A stretch of 64,000 bases of DNA from Thiorhodococcus minor. GTDB lineage: Bacteria > Pseudomonadota > Gammaproteobacteria > Chromatiales > Chromatiaceae. The position numbers and the translations under genes were made by a program. Under the pieces are notes generated by a model. It did no database searches. It was not told where the DNA came from and saw nothing but the letters and a program-made list of their open reading frames with translations. Shown here piece after piece: positions 8,014-16,848 of the stretch. The stretch is taken from assembly GCF_010820565.1 (NCBI RefSeq), contig NZ_JAAIJQ010000018.1, positions 1 to 64,000 of the forward strand, read 5' to 3'. How positions within the stretch are numbered: position 1 is the stretch's first letter; every line of letters starts with the position of its first letter.

Positions 8014-8584
8014 CGTCTTGGCTCCTTCAGCTTCTCCGGGGTGATCCAGGGATGGGCGTCTTCAGGTAAGACTGGCGCATTCCGGCGTGGATTGCTCATC
8101 GCACCAAGGCCATTCGCCCGATTCTCACGCAGAGCTGCCCAGGCGCCAAGTGAGGAGCGATGAACCTAGAAAGAGCCGTCAGCCGCCAGCGGCCAGCGGC
8201 CAGCCTCCAGCTGTTGGTTTGCCTGGGTCCTCGCCTGGCGAAGCCTTCACCCATTGGGTGAGCTCGGGCGGGCACGCCGTGTCGGCCAACTGATCGATCG
8301 GAAAAAGCTGGTCGCTGGAGGCAGGAAGCTGGCAGCTCCATTTAGGATGAACGTCGGGAACGAGCCTCCGCGCTTTGCCAAAGGCACTCTCGTCCGCATA
8401 TCGTTCATGGCGATTCGACGCTGGGGGTGTCGGCCTTCAGGCCGACGGCTGTTGACCTGGATGCCAACACTCCCAGGGCCACTCCATGCCGCAACGCAAG
8501 GCAAGACTGGGGGACGTGATCTACGACCATGCCCCCCCAACTGAGCAGCATCTCCAGCACCAGCCGTTGAGACGACAGGATCAC
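8014..8584. other. 571-bp intergenic region between divergent genes
   Basis: Lies between ATPase B (minus) and the RibD-like gene (plus), so it should hold both promoters, but I see no convincing pair of -35/-10 boxes. It contains an imperfect inverted repeat: GCCAGCGGCCAGC-rich sequence near 8175-8210 faces GCTGGAGGCAGGAAGCTGG near 8310-8330. A perfect short hairpin lies at 8429. Confidence 0.6.
8429..8446. repeat. short perfect hairpin GTCGGCCT-TC-AGGCCGAC
   Basis: 8-bp perfect stem with a 2-base loop. A near-identical hairpin lies at 13082 on the other side of the minus-strand pterin-type genes. No T-run follows on either strand, so a terminator role is not supported. Confidence 0.7.
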
Positions 8585-9526
8585 ATGACAGAGCAAAGCC
8601 TTGACGCGATTTGGGCGCTTCTCTTGGCGGCACGCGACCAGCGCGGCCGGCCTGGAGACCAGGGTCGGACCTTCGGGCTGAGGCTCTCGGCGGATGGCCA
8701 GCCCGAGCTCAGGACGGCCGATGACGCCCAGGCCGCATTGATCTGGCGAGGTGACGCTTTCGAGGTCGGCCCTGGGCTTCCTCCGGACGCGGTGGATTTC
8801 GTCGAGCTCTACCTCCCGGTCCTCGCCGCACAGCCGGAGCAGCCCGTGGTGGTCGGCCACCTCGGTCAGAGCATCGACGCCCAGATCGCCACTCGCTCGG
8901 GCGATTCCTGCTATGTCACAGGCCCGGAGAACCTCACCCATCTCCATCGCATGCGGGCGCTCTGCGATGCCGTGGTCGTCGGCGCCGGCACCGTGGCAGC
9001 CGACAACCCCCGGCTGACGACCCGTCTGGTCGCGGGCACCAATCCGGTGCGCGTGGTGATGGATACCGACCGACGACTCACCGGCGATCAGCGGCTCTTC
9101 AGCGATGGGGAAGCGGAGACACTCTTGGTCTGCTGCAGGGACCGCGTCTCCCAGGAGGAGCACGCGCCCAACCTCCTAGCAGCACCGCGCAACGGCGCCG
9201 GCCTGGATCTGCAAGCGGTCTTCGCGGCACTGAGGCGACGCGGGCTGCACGCGCTGTTCATCGAGGGCGGTGGCGTGACCGTCTCGCGCTGGATGAAGGC
9301 CGGGCTCCTGGACCGGCTGCAGATCGCGACGGCGCCCGTCATGATCGGCGCGGGACGTCCAGGCCTGGCCCTGCCGGCATCCGAGACCATGCGCGCCTGC
9401 CGCCGCCCGCCCTTCAAGCTCTTCAAGATGGGCGAGGACGTCCTTTGGGATTTCGATCTGCGCGGAGAGGCCCCGGACCACAAAGAGTCTGCACCGCCTC
9501 GGCAGGCGCCGGTTCGGCTCCAATAA
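8585..9526 (+). CDS. RibD C-terminal-domain (DHFR-fold) reductase
   Basis: 313-residue protein. The part from about residue 90 onward matches the RibD C-terminal/dihydrofolate-reductase-fold family: GHLGQSIDAQIATRSGDSCY, MRALCDAVVVGAGTVAADNP, NPVRVVMDTD, LFIEGGGVTVSRWMKAGLLD and VMIGAGRPGL. These enzymes reduce pterin or pyrimidine intermediates with NADPH. No deaminase domain is present, so it is not a full RibD; the N-terminal 90 residues are unassigned. The next genes (methyltransferase, glycosyltransferase, PTPS-like, dehydrogenase) run on the opposite strand and suggest a shared pathway around a pterin-like molecule. ATG at 8585 is chosen over an upstream one at 8486, whose extra 33 residues look non-coding. 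Confidence 0.8.
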   Translation: MTEQSLDAIWALLLAARDQRGRPGDQGRTFGLRLSADGQPELRTADDAQAALIWRGDAFEVGPGLPPDAVDFVELYLPVLAAQPEQPVVVGHLGQSIDAQIATRSGDSCYVTGPENLTHLHRMRALCDAVVVGAGTVAADNPRLTTRLVAGTNPVRVVMDTDRRLTGDQRLFSDGEAETLLVCCRDRVSQEEHAPNLLAAPRNGAGLDLQAVFAALRRRGLHALFIEGGGVTVSRWMKAGLLDRLQIATAPVMIGAGRPGLALPASETMRACRRPPFKLFKMGEDVLWDFDLRGEAPDHKESAPPRQAPVRLQ

Positions 9527-9630
9527 CCCGCTCAACTAGACGCAAAAGACTTGGGCTCTGCCTCCTGCCGAGCCGCGGCCGGAAAACAGGCCAGCAAAGC
9601 GACGGGGATTGTCCCCAGTGAGAGCGGTCG

Positions 9631-10503
9631 TCAGGGCTCGAGCGGCAGCGACAGAAGATCGCAATGCCCAACGATCAACCGGGATGCGCCCGACGCAATG
9701 TGATCGAGACGAGACTCGAGCCAAATCTCAATCGCGTCCGTCGCAGCCGGGTCCACCTCGACCACTGCCTCGGCCCAGCCGCGGACGAGGGCATCCTGCA
9801 GGTCTCCATCCTGCGTCCCGAGCCGCCAGCCGCTGTCCGCCAGCTCAGCTGAGCGACCCACATCGGCGAAGCAAGCCGCAGCCGCCGCGCCACCCTCCGG
9901 ACCCAGCGCGACACCCAAGCCCTTGTCCTGCCGCTGATGGCGATTGAGCAGGTCGCGGACGCGCTCATCCCCAGGGATGCCGGGCTCCCACTGAATTCGA
10001 CCGTCATAGGTCAAGGCCAGGAGCGCGGCGGAAGCTCGGGCACTGCAGCTCCGCGCCAAGGCCTGAATCCAGTCCAACGAGACCAGATCGAGCAGGGCCG
10101 AGGCGGTCACGAGATCGCTGTCCAAGCAGTGCTCATCGCGGAACAGTCCCGCGAGATCGGCCTGACTCCAGCTAACACGCACTGCGGCCCCATGGATCTG
10201 CAGCTTGATGCAATCGGACGCTGACGAGGCTGGATAGCCGCAGCCCGCCGCCCACGCCAAGAGGACCTCTGGAAGCCTGACCAGCAGCTCGGCGTCATGG
10301 TCGAGGAGGCGCCACTCCTGATCGACGCCCAGTCTTGGGGCGAGGTAGCGCAGATTCGACCCGGTTCCGGCGCCGAGATCCAGGATGCGTAGCCGTCCTT
10401 TTTGCTTGGCCCAATCCGCCAGCTTGCGCGTCAGCTCCGGGCTGCGTGCGGCGTGATCGGCGGGCTCGCGCAAGGCGAGCCAATCGGCGGAGAAGGCGCT
10501 CAT
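9631..10503 (-). CDS. class I SAM-dependent methyltransferase
   Basis: 290-residue protein with the SAM-binding loop ILDLGAGTGSNLRYLAPRL (about residues 40-58), an acidic strand-2 end (WRLLDHDAELL) and a motif IV-like DLVTASALLDLVS. The substrate is unknown. Its start overlaps the stop of the glycosyltransferase by 4 bp (ATGA at 10500-10503), so it is the last gene of the minus-strand series dehydrogenase - PTPS-like - glycosyltransferase - methyltransferase. The context suggests it decorates a product of that cluster. Confidence 0.8.
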   Translation of the reverse strand: MSAFSADWLALREPADHAARSPELTRKLADWAKQKGRLRILDLGAGTGSNLRYLAPRLGVDQEWRLLDHDAELLVRLPEVLLAWAAGCGYPASSASDCIKLQIHGAAVRVSWSQADLAGLFRDEHCLDSDLVTASALLDLVSLDWIQALARSCSARASAALLALTYDGRIQWEPGIPGDERVRDLLNRHQRQDKGLGVALGPEGGAAAAACFADVGRSAELADSGWRLGTQDGDLQDALVRGWAEAVVEVDPAATDAIEIWLESRLDHIASGASRLIVGHCDLLSLPLEP

Positions 10504-11603
10504 TCGCTCACCCCTGGTTGAAAGGGCGCCTGTGTCTGGCTACCGTGCATCCCCCCTTGCTGCCGAACGGCAGCGGCGAATGCCTCGCAGGCATCGTCCC
10601 AGGTCGACAGCTCGGCTCGGGCGGCGCGTGCCCCAGCGGCCAGGGCATCGCGCAATGCGTCGTCCTGGATCAGACGGCGGAGCCCGGCCGTCAGGGCCTC
10701 CGCGTCGCCAGGCGGGACCAGCAGTCCGGCCGTCTCGGGCAGGGTCTCTGGAATCGCGCCGGCCGTCGTCGAGACGACGGGCAAGCCGCGCGCGAGCGCC
10801 TCGGCGAGCACCATGCCGTAGCCCTCGTGGTAAGAGGCCAGCACGAAGGCGTCCGCCGCAGCGTACTCCGCCTCCAGCGCGCACTGCTCCAGCTCACCTG
10901 TCAGACGAATCCGCTCGTCCAAGCCGAATCTCGCGATGGCAGCTTCCAAGGCCTGGGCATGGTCGGGCGCGCGCGTCCTGCTCCCGACGCAGGTCAGGCG
11001 CCAGGGGAGATCGCGGAGCCTGGACAAGGCCTCGAAGAGGAGGGCATGGCCCTTGCGCGGGGTCAGAGAAGCCACGCTCAGCAGATGCAGCCCCGGCCCG
11101 CGAGACCCAGGCGCGAGCGGCGCCGGGTCGTTCCCTGGCTCGACCACGGCCAGCTCCTCTGAGCCGACGCCATAGGCAGCCAGGGCGCGAGCCGTCGAGG
11201 CACTGGTCACGATGACCTTCCGCACCAGCCCGAGCGCTTGCCGCTCAGAGCGGCGTAGGCGCTCGGCCTCGGCGGGCGCAAGCCCAGTCTCCAAGGCCAG
11301 TGGGTGATGGATGAGTGCAATCAGATCGAGCCGGTCCGCAAGCGCCTCGGCGACCGCGGGCATGGCGCCCAGCGCGAGACCGTCGATCACGACGGTGCGC
11401 CCAGCGCGAATCTGCCGGAGCATGCGCTCGGCCTCGGCCAGGTCGGCCGCCGCGGGTCGGGGGAAGCTTGCCGCGAGCGCGTGGACCTCGACCAGCCAGC
11501 CCTTGGCGGAAAGCCCGGCAATGATGCGGCGCGCATAGGCATAACCCCCGGTCGGGGTGTCGAGATCCCCGGGAATGACGACATCGAGCCTTGGGCGGGT
11601 CAC
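10500..11603 (-). CDS. GT4-family glycosyltransferase
   Basis: 367-residue GT-B fold enzyme. The N-terminus [21 protein letters not shown] carries the acceptor-side glycine loop; the C-terminal half carries [20 protein letters not shown] and the E-x7-E donor motif [21 protein letters not shown]4 enzymes transfer a sugar from an activated nucleotide donor with retention; donor and acceptor are unknown here. It overlaps the PTPS-like gene upstream and the methyltransferase downstream by 4 bp each, a tight translational coupling that points to a common pathway, possibly a pterin glycoside (inference). Confidence 0.88.
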   Translation of the reverse strand: MTRPRLDVVIPGDLDTPTGGYAYARRIIAGLSAKGWLVEVHALAASFPRPAAADLAEAERMLRQIRAGRTVVIDGLALGAMPAVAEALADRLDLIALIHHPLALETGLAPAEAERLRRSERQALGLVRKVIVTSASTARALAAYGVGSEELAVVEPGNDPAPLAPGSRGPGLHLLSVASLTPRKGHALLFEALSRLRDLPWRLTCVGSRTRAPDHAQALEAAIARFGLDERIRLTGELEQCALEAEYAAADAFVLASYHEGYGMVLAEALARGLPVVSTTAGAIPETLPETAGLLVPPGDAEALTAGLRRLIQDDALRDALAAGARAARAELSTWDDACEAFAAAVRQQGGMHGSQTQAPFQPGVSE

Positions 11604-12004
11604 GGACGCGGATCGCCCTCGAAGCTGGCCGAGGCGACGTGGGATTCGTGCAGGGTCGCGCGCATCTGGGTCAGGCCATGGGCGCCCTGCCCTAGCTCGC
11701 CCCGACGGATGCGCTCGGCGACGCGGTCGAAGACGACGCGGGCGAGGAGCTCAGTGGTGGTGTTCCGTCCGGCGAAGTCGGGGGACTCGTCCAGGTTGCG
11801 GTAGTTGAGCTCGCCGAGCACGGCGGCAAGGGCCTGGCTGGCGAGACCGATGTCCACCACCAGTCCGTCCTCGTCCAGCTCGGGCCGGCGCACCTCCAGG
11901 TCGACCACATAGGTGGCGCCGTGGAGCCGCTGGGCCGGGCCGAAGACCTCGCCGCGAAAGCTGTGGGCGATCATGAAGTGGTCGCGGACGCTCAGGCTGT
12001 ACAT
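11600..12004 (-). CDS. 6-pyruvoyl-tetrahydropterin synthase/QueD-like protein
   Basis: 134-residue T-fold protein of the PTPS/QueD superfamily ([52 protein letters not shown]). Normal family members bind zinc with three His, the last two in an HGH motif; here this reads HGA (residues 28-30), and the catalytic Cys before it is absent (FGPAQRLHG). The protein may therefore use a different metal site or reaction. Family members convert dihydroneopterin triphosphate to pterin products. It is sandwiched between dehydrogenase and glycosyltransferase genes. Not a standard queuosine gene: no queC/queE nearby. Confidence 0.8.
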   Translation of the reverse strand: MYSLSVRDHFMIAHSFRGEVFGPAQRLHGATYVVDLEVRRPELDEDGLVVDIGLASQALAAVLGELNYRNLDESPDFAGRNTTTELLARVVFDRVAERIRRGELGQGAHGLTQMRATLHESHVASASFEGDPRP

Positions 12005-12011
12005 TGGGAAA

Positions 12012-12998
12012 TCACCCTCGGCTGTAGTGGATGCGATGGCAGATGGTGCCCTGCGGGGCCTCGACCAGTCGAGCCATAACGGCGGGCAGCTCGGTGAAGG
12101 CGCTGGAGCCGGTGATGAGGACGTCGAGCCTGGGATCGGCCAGCAGAGGGAGCGCGGTCTGGAGCCGCCGCCGCAGCGTCCAGCGCGGCGCCTGGCTCGG
12201 CGGAAGGCCGCCCACCTGCGAGGAGCGCAGCGTCAGCCGGCGCTGATGGAAGGCCTCTCCCAAGGGCAGGGTCGCGGGCCGCGCGCCGTACCAGCTCATC
12301 TCGACGACGGTGGATTCGCGACCCGCCAAGCCGAGCGCGGTCACCAGGCCGGCGGGGCTGCCGCTGGTGTGGATCACCAGGTCCGCCTCTCCCCTCGCCT
12401 GCTCCGGCAGCGCGAACCCCAGGCCCAAGGCCTCTGCAACTCCGGCCTTGCCGGGATCGACGTCGATCAGCTCGACCTCACAGCCGGGAATCCTGCCCGC
12501 CAGCCAGGCGACGAGGCAGCCAACCGTGCCCGCGCCGATGACCGCGATGCGGTCGCCGATCCTCGGCGTCGCGTCCCAGAGACCGTTGACGGCCGTCTCC
12601 ATGTTGGCGGCAAGAATGGCGCGCTCGGGCGGTACCTCATGCGGCAGGGGCACCACGGCCTCGGCGGGCACGACATATTGGGCTTGATGGGGATAGAGGC
12701 AGAAGACAGACCTGCCGAGCAGGTCCGCCGGTCCCTCTTCGACCTCCCCGACACTGCAATAGCCGTATTTCACCGGGAAGCTGAAGTCGCCCTCCTGAAA
12801 GGGCGCGCGCATGCGCTGATGCTCGCTCGCGGGGACCTCACCGCGAAAGACCAGGGCCTCGGTTCCGCGACTGATGGCGCCATAGGAGGCGCGCACCCGC
12901 ACCTGGCCGGGCGCGACCTTCGGCAGGGGCTCTTCCCTCAGCTCGCCCTGGCCGGGGGCCGTCACCCAGAACGCGAGGGTCTGCGTTGGCTCATTCAT
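12012..12998 (-). CDS. zinc-type alcohol dehydrogenase (MDR family)
   Basis: 328-residue medium-chain dehydrogenase/reductase. It shows the N-terminal GroES-like part ([21 protein letters not shown]), the nucleotide loop [18 protein letters not shown] and the following acidic ELIDVDP typical of NAD binding. The motif [17 protein letters not shown] is also family-like. The substrate is unknown. MDR proteins of this style are often called BchC-like or threonine-dehydrogenase-like. It is followed after 7 bp by the PTPS-like gene, so it heads the minus-strand cluster. ATG at 12998 gives [10 protein letters not shown]; the longer frame to 13208 runs through hairpin-containing intergenic DNA. Confidence 0.85.
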   Translation of the reverse strand: MNEPTQTLAFWVTAPGQGELREEPLPKVAPGQVRVRASYGAISRGTEALVFRGEVPASEHQRMRAPFQEGDFSFPVKYGYCSVGEVEEGPADLLGRSVFCLYPHQAQYVVPAEAVVPLPHEVPPERAILAANMETAVNGLWDATPRIGDRIAVIGAGTVGCLVAWLAGRIPGCEVELIDVDPGKAGVAEALGLGFALPEQARGEADLVIHTSGSPAGLVTALGLAGRESTVVEMSWYGARPATLPLGEAFHQRRLTLRSSQVGGLPPSQAPRWTLRRRLQTALPLLADPRLDVLITGSSAFTELPAVMARLVEAPQGTICHRIHYSRG

Positions 12999-13081
12999 TG
13001 AACAGGGCTCTAGATAGGCTGGATCAACGAGATGATGATGGCTCGACACGGATGCAACACCAAAGCCTCCATGCTGGGAGA

Positions 13082-13099
13082 GTCGGCCTCTAGGCCGAC
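13082..13099. repeat. short perfect hairpin GTCGGCCT-CT-AGGCCGAC
   Basis: 8-bp perfect stem with 2-base loop, the same stem as the hairpin at 8429. The two bracket the four minus-strand pterin-type genes and the RibD-like gene. Confidence 0.7.
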
Positions 13100-13163
13100 C
13101 GGCAGCGGGCGCGGCCCGCGTCGCTAAGGACGCAGCTCCTCGCCTTGCCGAATCTGTCCGCCT

Positions 13164-13185
13164 GTGTCGCCCTGGAGGGCGACAC
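13164..13185. repeat. 10-bp stem hairpin GTGTCGCCCT-gg
   Basis: Perfect 10-bp inverted repeat with a 2-base loop (GTGTCGCCCT pairs with AGGGCGACAC). No T-run follows, so it is probably a REP-type element rather than a terminator. Confidence 0.7.
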
Positions 13186-13360
13186 GCCCAGGTGGCCTGA
13201 TCAAGCATGCCACCCCGTCACGGCCAACTGGCCGATCCCAATCAGCTTCCCGCCGAAAGCTGGCTGCCCTCTCCAGGTTGATGAGCTAGCCGACTCGTCC
13301 CAGATAACTGGAAAGCAGCGACCGTCGTCGAGCCGCCCAAGAGGGAGATCCGCAACCGTC

Positions 13361-14149
13361 ATGCACCGCCGTTCGCAAGAGAGCCCGCCGCTAAGGACCC
13401 TGCTGGTGCGGAGCGGAATCCTCAACGCGACGACCGGTCTGGCGATCCTGGGCTTGTTGGGCCATGCGATCAATGCCCACCTCGGCCTGAGCGGCTGGGC
13501 GACGCTGCGGACACTCTGCCTCTTCGCCGCCGCCCTGACCTGGCTGTATCGGTACCTGGACCAGCACCTGCCGCACCAGCGCATCCACGCCGCCAATCAA
13601 GTCACCTTGGTCCGTCTGGGACTGACGGCCCTCATCGCCGGCTGGATCGGAGAGCCGATCGACCCTGCCCCCTGGCTGCCGATGGCGGTTGCCGGACTCG
13701 TCCTCCTGCTGGATGGCGTCGACGGCTGGCTGGCGCGCCGCGGCGGCTGGGCGAGCGCCTTCGGTGCCAAATTCGACATGGAGACCGACGCCCTCTTGGT
13801 CCTGATCCTCGCCGCCTTGCTCTGGAGCCAGGACAAGACCGGCGCCTGGGTCCTCTTCGCCGGCCTGGCGCGCTATGTCTTCGTGCTCTCGGCCCGGTTC
13901 TGGAGCTGGCTGGCTCAGCCGCTGCCGCACAGCCGCAGGCGTCAGACCTTCTGCGTCCTCATCGTCCTCACACTCCTGCTGACCCTGGCGCCGCCGATTC
14001 AGCCGCCCCTGAGCCTGGCTTCGGCTGTCTTGGCCATCGCCTTCACGGCCTATTCCTTCGGCATCGATGTCTGGTGGCTGTGGCGACGCAGGCCAGCGGC
14101 AAGCCCGGGCCGGCGCGATCGTCTGGGCGTCGAGCCTCCCAAGGCATGA
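13361..14149 (+). CDS. CDP-alcohol phosphatidyltransferase family protein
   Basis: 262-residue membrane enzyme. It has the full CDP-alcohol transferase signature from about residue 116: LDGVDGWLARRGGW, ASAFGAKFDMETD, that is D-x2-DG-x2-AR-x8-G-x3-D-x3-D with all catalytic Asp present. Several hydrophobic helices flank it. Family members transfer a phospho-alcohol head group between CDP-linked and acceptor alcohols in the inner membrane. The next gene, 9 bp downstream, is a membrane alkaline-phosphatase-fold enzyme, so the pair may build and modify a membrane lipid or glycolipid head group. ATG at 13361 (MHRRSQESP) is preferred; upstream frame is repeat-rich. Confidence 0.85.
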   Translation: MHRRSQESPPLRTLLVRSGILNATTGLAILGLLGHAINAHLGLSGWATLRTLCLFAAALTWLYRYLDQHLPHQRIHAANQVTLVRLGLTALIAGWIGEPIDPAPWLPMAVAGLVLLLDGVDGWLARRGGWASAFGAKFDMETDALLVLILAALLWSQDKTGAWVLFAGLARYVFVLSARFWSWLAQPLPHSRRRQTFCVLIVLTLLLTLAPPIQPPLSLASAVLAIAFTAYSFGIDVWWLWRRRPAASPGRRDRLGVEPPKA

Positions 14150-14158
14150 CGACCGGCG

Positions 14159-15862
14159 ATGACGACTGAATCCGCACAGCCAAGCTGGCGCCTCTGGGTT
14201 GCCCTCGGCCTCTCGCTCTATGGTCTGAGCTCCCTGCTGAGCTTCTACAACGTCTGGCCGACGCCCTGGGTGACGACGCGCCATCACCTCTCCATCGAGG
14301 TCCTGGCGCTGGTGCTCGCCATGGCGGTGCTCAGCGCCCTCGGCCGTCCGCCCGCCAAGCGGACGCTGACGCTCCTCGCGGCGCTGCTACTGGTCTTGAC
14401 GCTCGGCCGCTATGCGGAGGTAACGGCCCCGGCGCTCTACGGGCGGCGCATCAATCTCTACTGGGACGCACCGCACATCCCAGGCGTCGCCGCCATGCTC
14501 ATCCAGGCCGCGAGCGGATGGCAGCTGCTGCTCGCGGGGGCTGGGCTCCTCGGCGGGCTGGTCGCCCTCTTCCTGGCGATCCGCTGGATGCTCGCCAGCA
14601 CGGCCCATGCACTCACGCACACACTGCCGCGCCGACTGATCATGGGCGCAAGCCTGATCCTGGTGCTCCTCTTCGTCGCCGGGCGCATCGACCGAGACCT
14701 CGGCCCGCGCAAGTGGTTCTCGCTGCCGGTGACCCAGACCTATGTCGAGCAAGTCCGCTTCATCGGCGAGGCCATGAGCGCCGACGCGCAGCCGGACCTC
14801 AGCGCGCCGCCGCTGCCCGAATCCAGCTTCGATCGGATCGCGGGCGCCGACGTCCTCCTCGTCTTCATGGAGTCTTACGGCGTCACCACGCTGGACCGGC
14901 CGGAGTACGCAGAAGCATTGGAGGCCAGCCGCCGCCGTCTGGCCGAGACCGTCGCGCGGACGGGCCGCCAGGTCGTCTCGGCGCGGGTGACCTCCCCGAC
15001 CTTCGGCAGCGGCTCATGGCTGGCGCACATGAGCCTGCTCTCGGGTATCGAGGTGCAGGACAGCGGCCGCTACAAGCTCCTCATCACCCGTGACCGCGAG
15101 ACCCTGGTCCACCGCTTCGCCGATGCCGGCTACCGCGTGCTCGGACTCATGCCGGGGATCCGCATGGCCTGGCCGGAGGGCGCCTTCTATGGCTATGACG
15201 CGATCTATGACGCCAAGGGTCTGGACTATCGGGGGCCGGAATTCGGCTGGTGGCGCATTCCGGACCAGTATGCGCTGGCGGTTCTGGACCGAGAGGAGCT
15301 GTCCCGGCGGGAGCGCGACCCGGTGTTTGTGGTCTTTCCCACCATCACCAGTCACGCGCCCTTCCGTCCTGTCGCGCCCTATCAGCCGGACTGGCAGACC
15401 ATGCTCGGCCCAGAGCCCTTCGGCCCGGATGGCGCCGCCTTGGCGCTCCGCGGCAAGCCCGAATGGCTGAAGCTCGGCGTCAGCTATGTCGAGGCGGTCG
15501 GCTATGCACTCCGGGTCATCAGCGGCTTCCTGGAGCGTCGGGCCCAGGACGATCTGGTCCTCATCATCCTCGGCGATCACCAGCCGGCATCTAGCGTCAG
15601 CGGACCTGAGGCATCCCAGGATGTCCCCGTTCATGTCGTCGCCAGCCGGCCCGGGCTGATGCAGGCGCTGGAAGCGGAAGGCTTCACACCCGGGCTCGCG
15701 CCCGAGCCGCCGAGCATCGCGCCCATGCATGCGCTGACGCCGAGACTCCTGCGGGCCTTCGGTGAGCCCCCAGCACCATCCGCACACAGTCCCGTCGTGT
15801 CCGCAGCCCCTGGCTCACCGGCGCCGCAAGCGAACGTTGCTGTGCGACAGGCAGCGGATTAG
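14159..15862 (+). CDS. membrane sulfatase/phosphoglycerol-transferase-like protein
   Basis: 567-residue protein with about five N-terminal membrane helices (to about residue 180) followed by a large periplasmic alkaline-phosphatase-superfamily domain. Metal-binding motifs are visible: DVLLVFMESYGVTT, TSPTFGSGSWLAHMSLLSG (with the nucleophile Thr/Ser region), TITSHAPF and LIILGDHQPAS. The layout is that of LtaS/OpgB-type phosphoglycerol or phosphoethanolamine transferases. The C-terminus (residues about 520-567) is Ala/Pro/Ser-rich and probably disordered. Close spacing to the CDP-alcohol transferase suggests a two-gene unit acting on membrane lipids or surface glycans. Confidence 0.85.
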   Translation: MTTESAQPSWRLWVALGLSLYGLSSLLSFYNVWPTPWVTTRHHLSIEVLALVLAMAVLSALGRPPAKRTLTLLAALLLVLTLGRYAEVTAPALYGRRINLYWDAPHIPGVAAMLIQAASGWQLLLAGAGLLGGLVALFLAIRWMLASTAHALTHTLPRRLIMGASLILVLLFVAGRIDRDLGPRKWFSLPVTQTYVEQVRFIGEAMSADAQPDLSAPPLPESSFDRIAGADVLLVFMESYGVTTLDRPEYAEALEASRRRLAETVARTGRQVVSARVTSPTFGSGSWLAHMSLLSGIEVQDSGRYKLLITRDRETLVHRFADAGYRVLGLMPGIRMAWPEGAFYGYDAIYDAKGLDYRGPEFGWWRIPDQYALAVLDREELSRRERDPVFVVFPTITSHAPFRPVAPYQPDWQTMLGPEPFGPDGAALALRGKPEWLKLGVSYVEAVGYALRVISGFLERRAQDDLVLIILGDHQPASSVSGPEASQDVPVHVVASRPGLMQALEAEGFTPGLAPEPPSIAPMHALTPRLLRAFGEPPAPSAHSPVVSAAPGSPAPQANVAVRQAAD

Positions 15863-15928
15863 CCTGAGTCCATTGCCCTGACCGACCAAGGCGATTTGCG
15901 AGAGGCATGCGTCGTCAGGCGGACACCG

Positions 15929-16002
15929 CGTAGGAGCGCCGCCCTCGGCGCGATGAAGCCTGCTCCAACCGCCCCAGTCGCGGCGGGGCGCCGCTCCCAC
16001 GG
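15929..16002. repeat. REP-type palindrome, GGAGCGCCGC family
   Basis: TAGGAGCGCCGCCCTCGGCG faces CGCGGCGGGGCGCCGCTCCC, an imperfect palindrome in the convergent gap between the sulfatase-like and MBL genes (15863-16078). Related copies at 35757 and 50040. Confidence 0.75.
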
Positions 16003-16078
16003 ATCGAGCGGCTGCCCACATCCCAGGCGGAGATAAGCTCGCCGCATGGGAGCATGGTTAGCAAACGAGCCAGCAAGG

Positions 16079-16792
16079 CTAGGCTGCCAACACCTTCGCC
16101 CAGGCGGACCGCATGACCTGCACCACATCCCGCTCGATCAGCTCGCCGTGGGCAAGGATGATGCGCTCGGGCTCCCAGCTCAGGACACGCTCGAGACCCC
16201 GCCGAACGACGTCATTCCGGCCCCAGCCAATCTGATACTCGGGCGCCGCCTTGGGGTTGTTCCACATGCGGAACACCAGCTTCCACCACAGCTTGAGCTG
16301 CAGACCGACGGGGTGGCTGAAGTCGTCCCCGATGTTCTCCAGGAGGTCGACCAGGATCAGCGTCTTCGAGGGCCTGTGGAAGAAGGGCACCTCCCAGATC
16401 AGCCGCGGCCCCTGGATCACCACCTGCTCCAGGATGCCGCCCCAGCGGGGATCCGGCCGATTGCCCAGGATCCAGTCGAAACGGATGTCCGGCCGCTTGC
16501 GCTCCAGGCCCGGGCACAGGAAGGTCTCGGCCGACGGATAGTGCGCCTGAAAGTCCGGCACGAAGAGGTGATGGTAAGAGCCAGGCGCGAGGATGTATCT
16601 GACCTCGCCGAGGGCGTCGATCTCCCGCTTGGCCGCCGTGTCGATCCTGCCGGGATCGTGAACGATCAGCTCGCCAGTCTCGAGCCGGATGATCGTCATG
16701 CGCCCGAAGAGATCGATCCCCGAGTAGCGCACCGGATACTCCTGGATCCAGATCGCATCCTCGACGTACTCCGTTAGCTGCCCGATCGCCAT
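16079..16792 (-). CDS. MBL-fold DUF4336-like protein
   Basis: 237-residue protein resembling DUF4336 proteins, a metallo-beta-lactamase-related family. Visible: MTIIRLETGELIVHDPGRID, ILAPGSYHHLFVPDFQAHYPSAETF (in place of the HxHxDH motif), and near the C-terminus ERIILAHGELI. The classic zinc ligands are only partly kept (SYHHLF), so activity is uncertain; function of the family is unknown. The start at 16792 has a strong AGGAGGTG ribosome binding site 6 bases upstream. It lies downstream of a small membrane-anchored gene in the gap that separates ATPase A from B. Confidence 0.8.
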   Translation of the reverse strand: MAIGQLTEYVEDAIWIQEYPVRYSGIDLFGRMTIIRLETGELIVHDPGRIDTAAKREIDALGEVRYILAPGSYHHLFVPDFQAHYPSAETFLCPGLERKRPDIRFDWILGNRPDPRWGGILEQVVIQGPRLIWEVPFFHRPSKTLILVDLLENIGDDFSHPVGLQLKLWWKLVFRMWNNPKAAPEYQIGWGRNDVVRRGLERVLSWEPERIILAHGELIERDVVQVMRSAWAKVLAA

Positions 16793-16848
16793 GTGCACCT
16801 CCTGTCGTTTCGTCGCTGAGCCGGCCGGCCAGGCGCGATCCGACACCA

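Larger units (their letters stand above)
12999..13360. other. 362-bp divergent intergenic region with two hairpins
   Basis: Separates the dehydrogenase (minus) from the CDP-alcohol transferase (plus) and must contain both promoters. It holds two strong perfect hairpins (13082 and 13164). No clear sigma-70 boxes were found by eye. Confidence 0.6.

Noticed and set aside
8014-8584. A small gene or RNA in the B1-RibD gap
   Set aside because: No open frame with a binding site and family sense, and no known RNA pattern; only repeats.
11600-12004. Calling the PTPS-like gene queD
   Set aside because: HGH and Cys are missing and there are no queuosine genes nearby.
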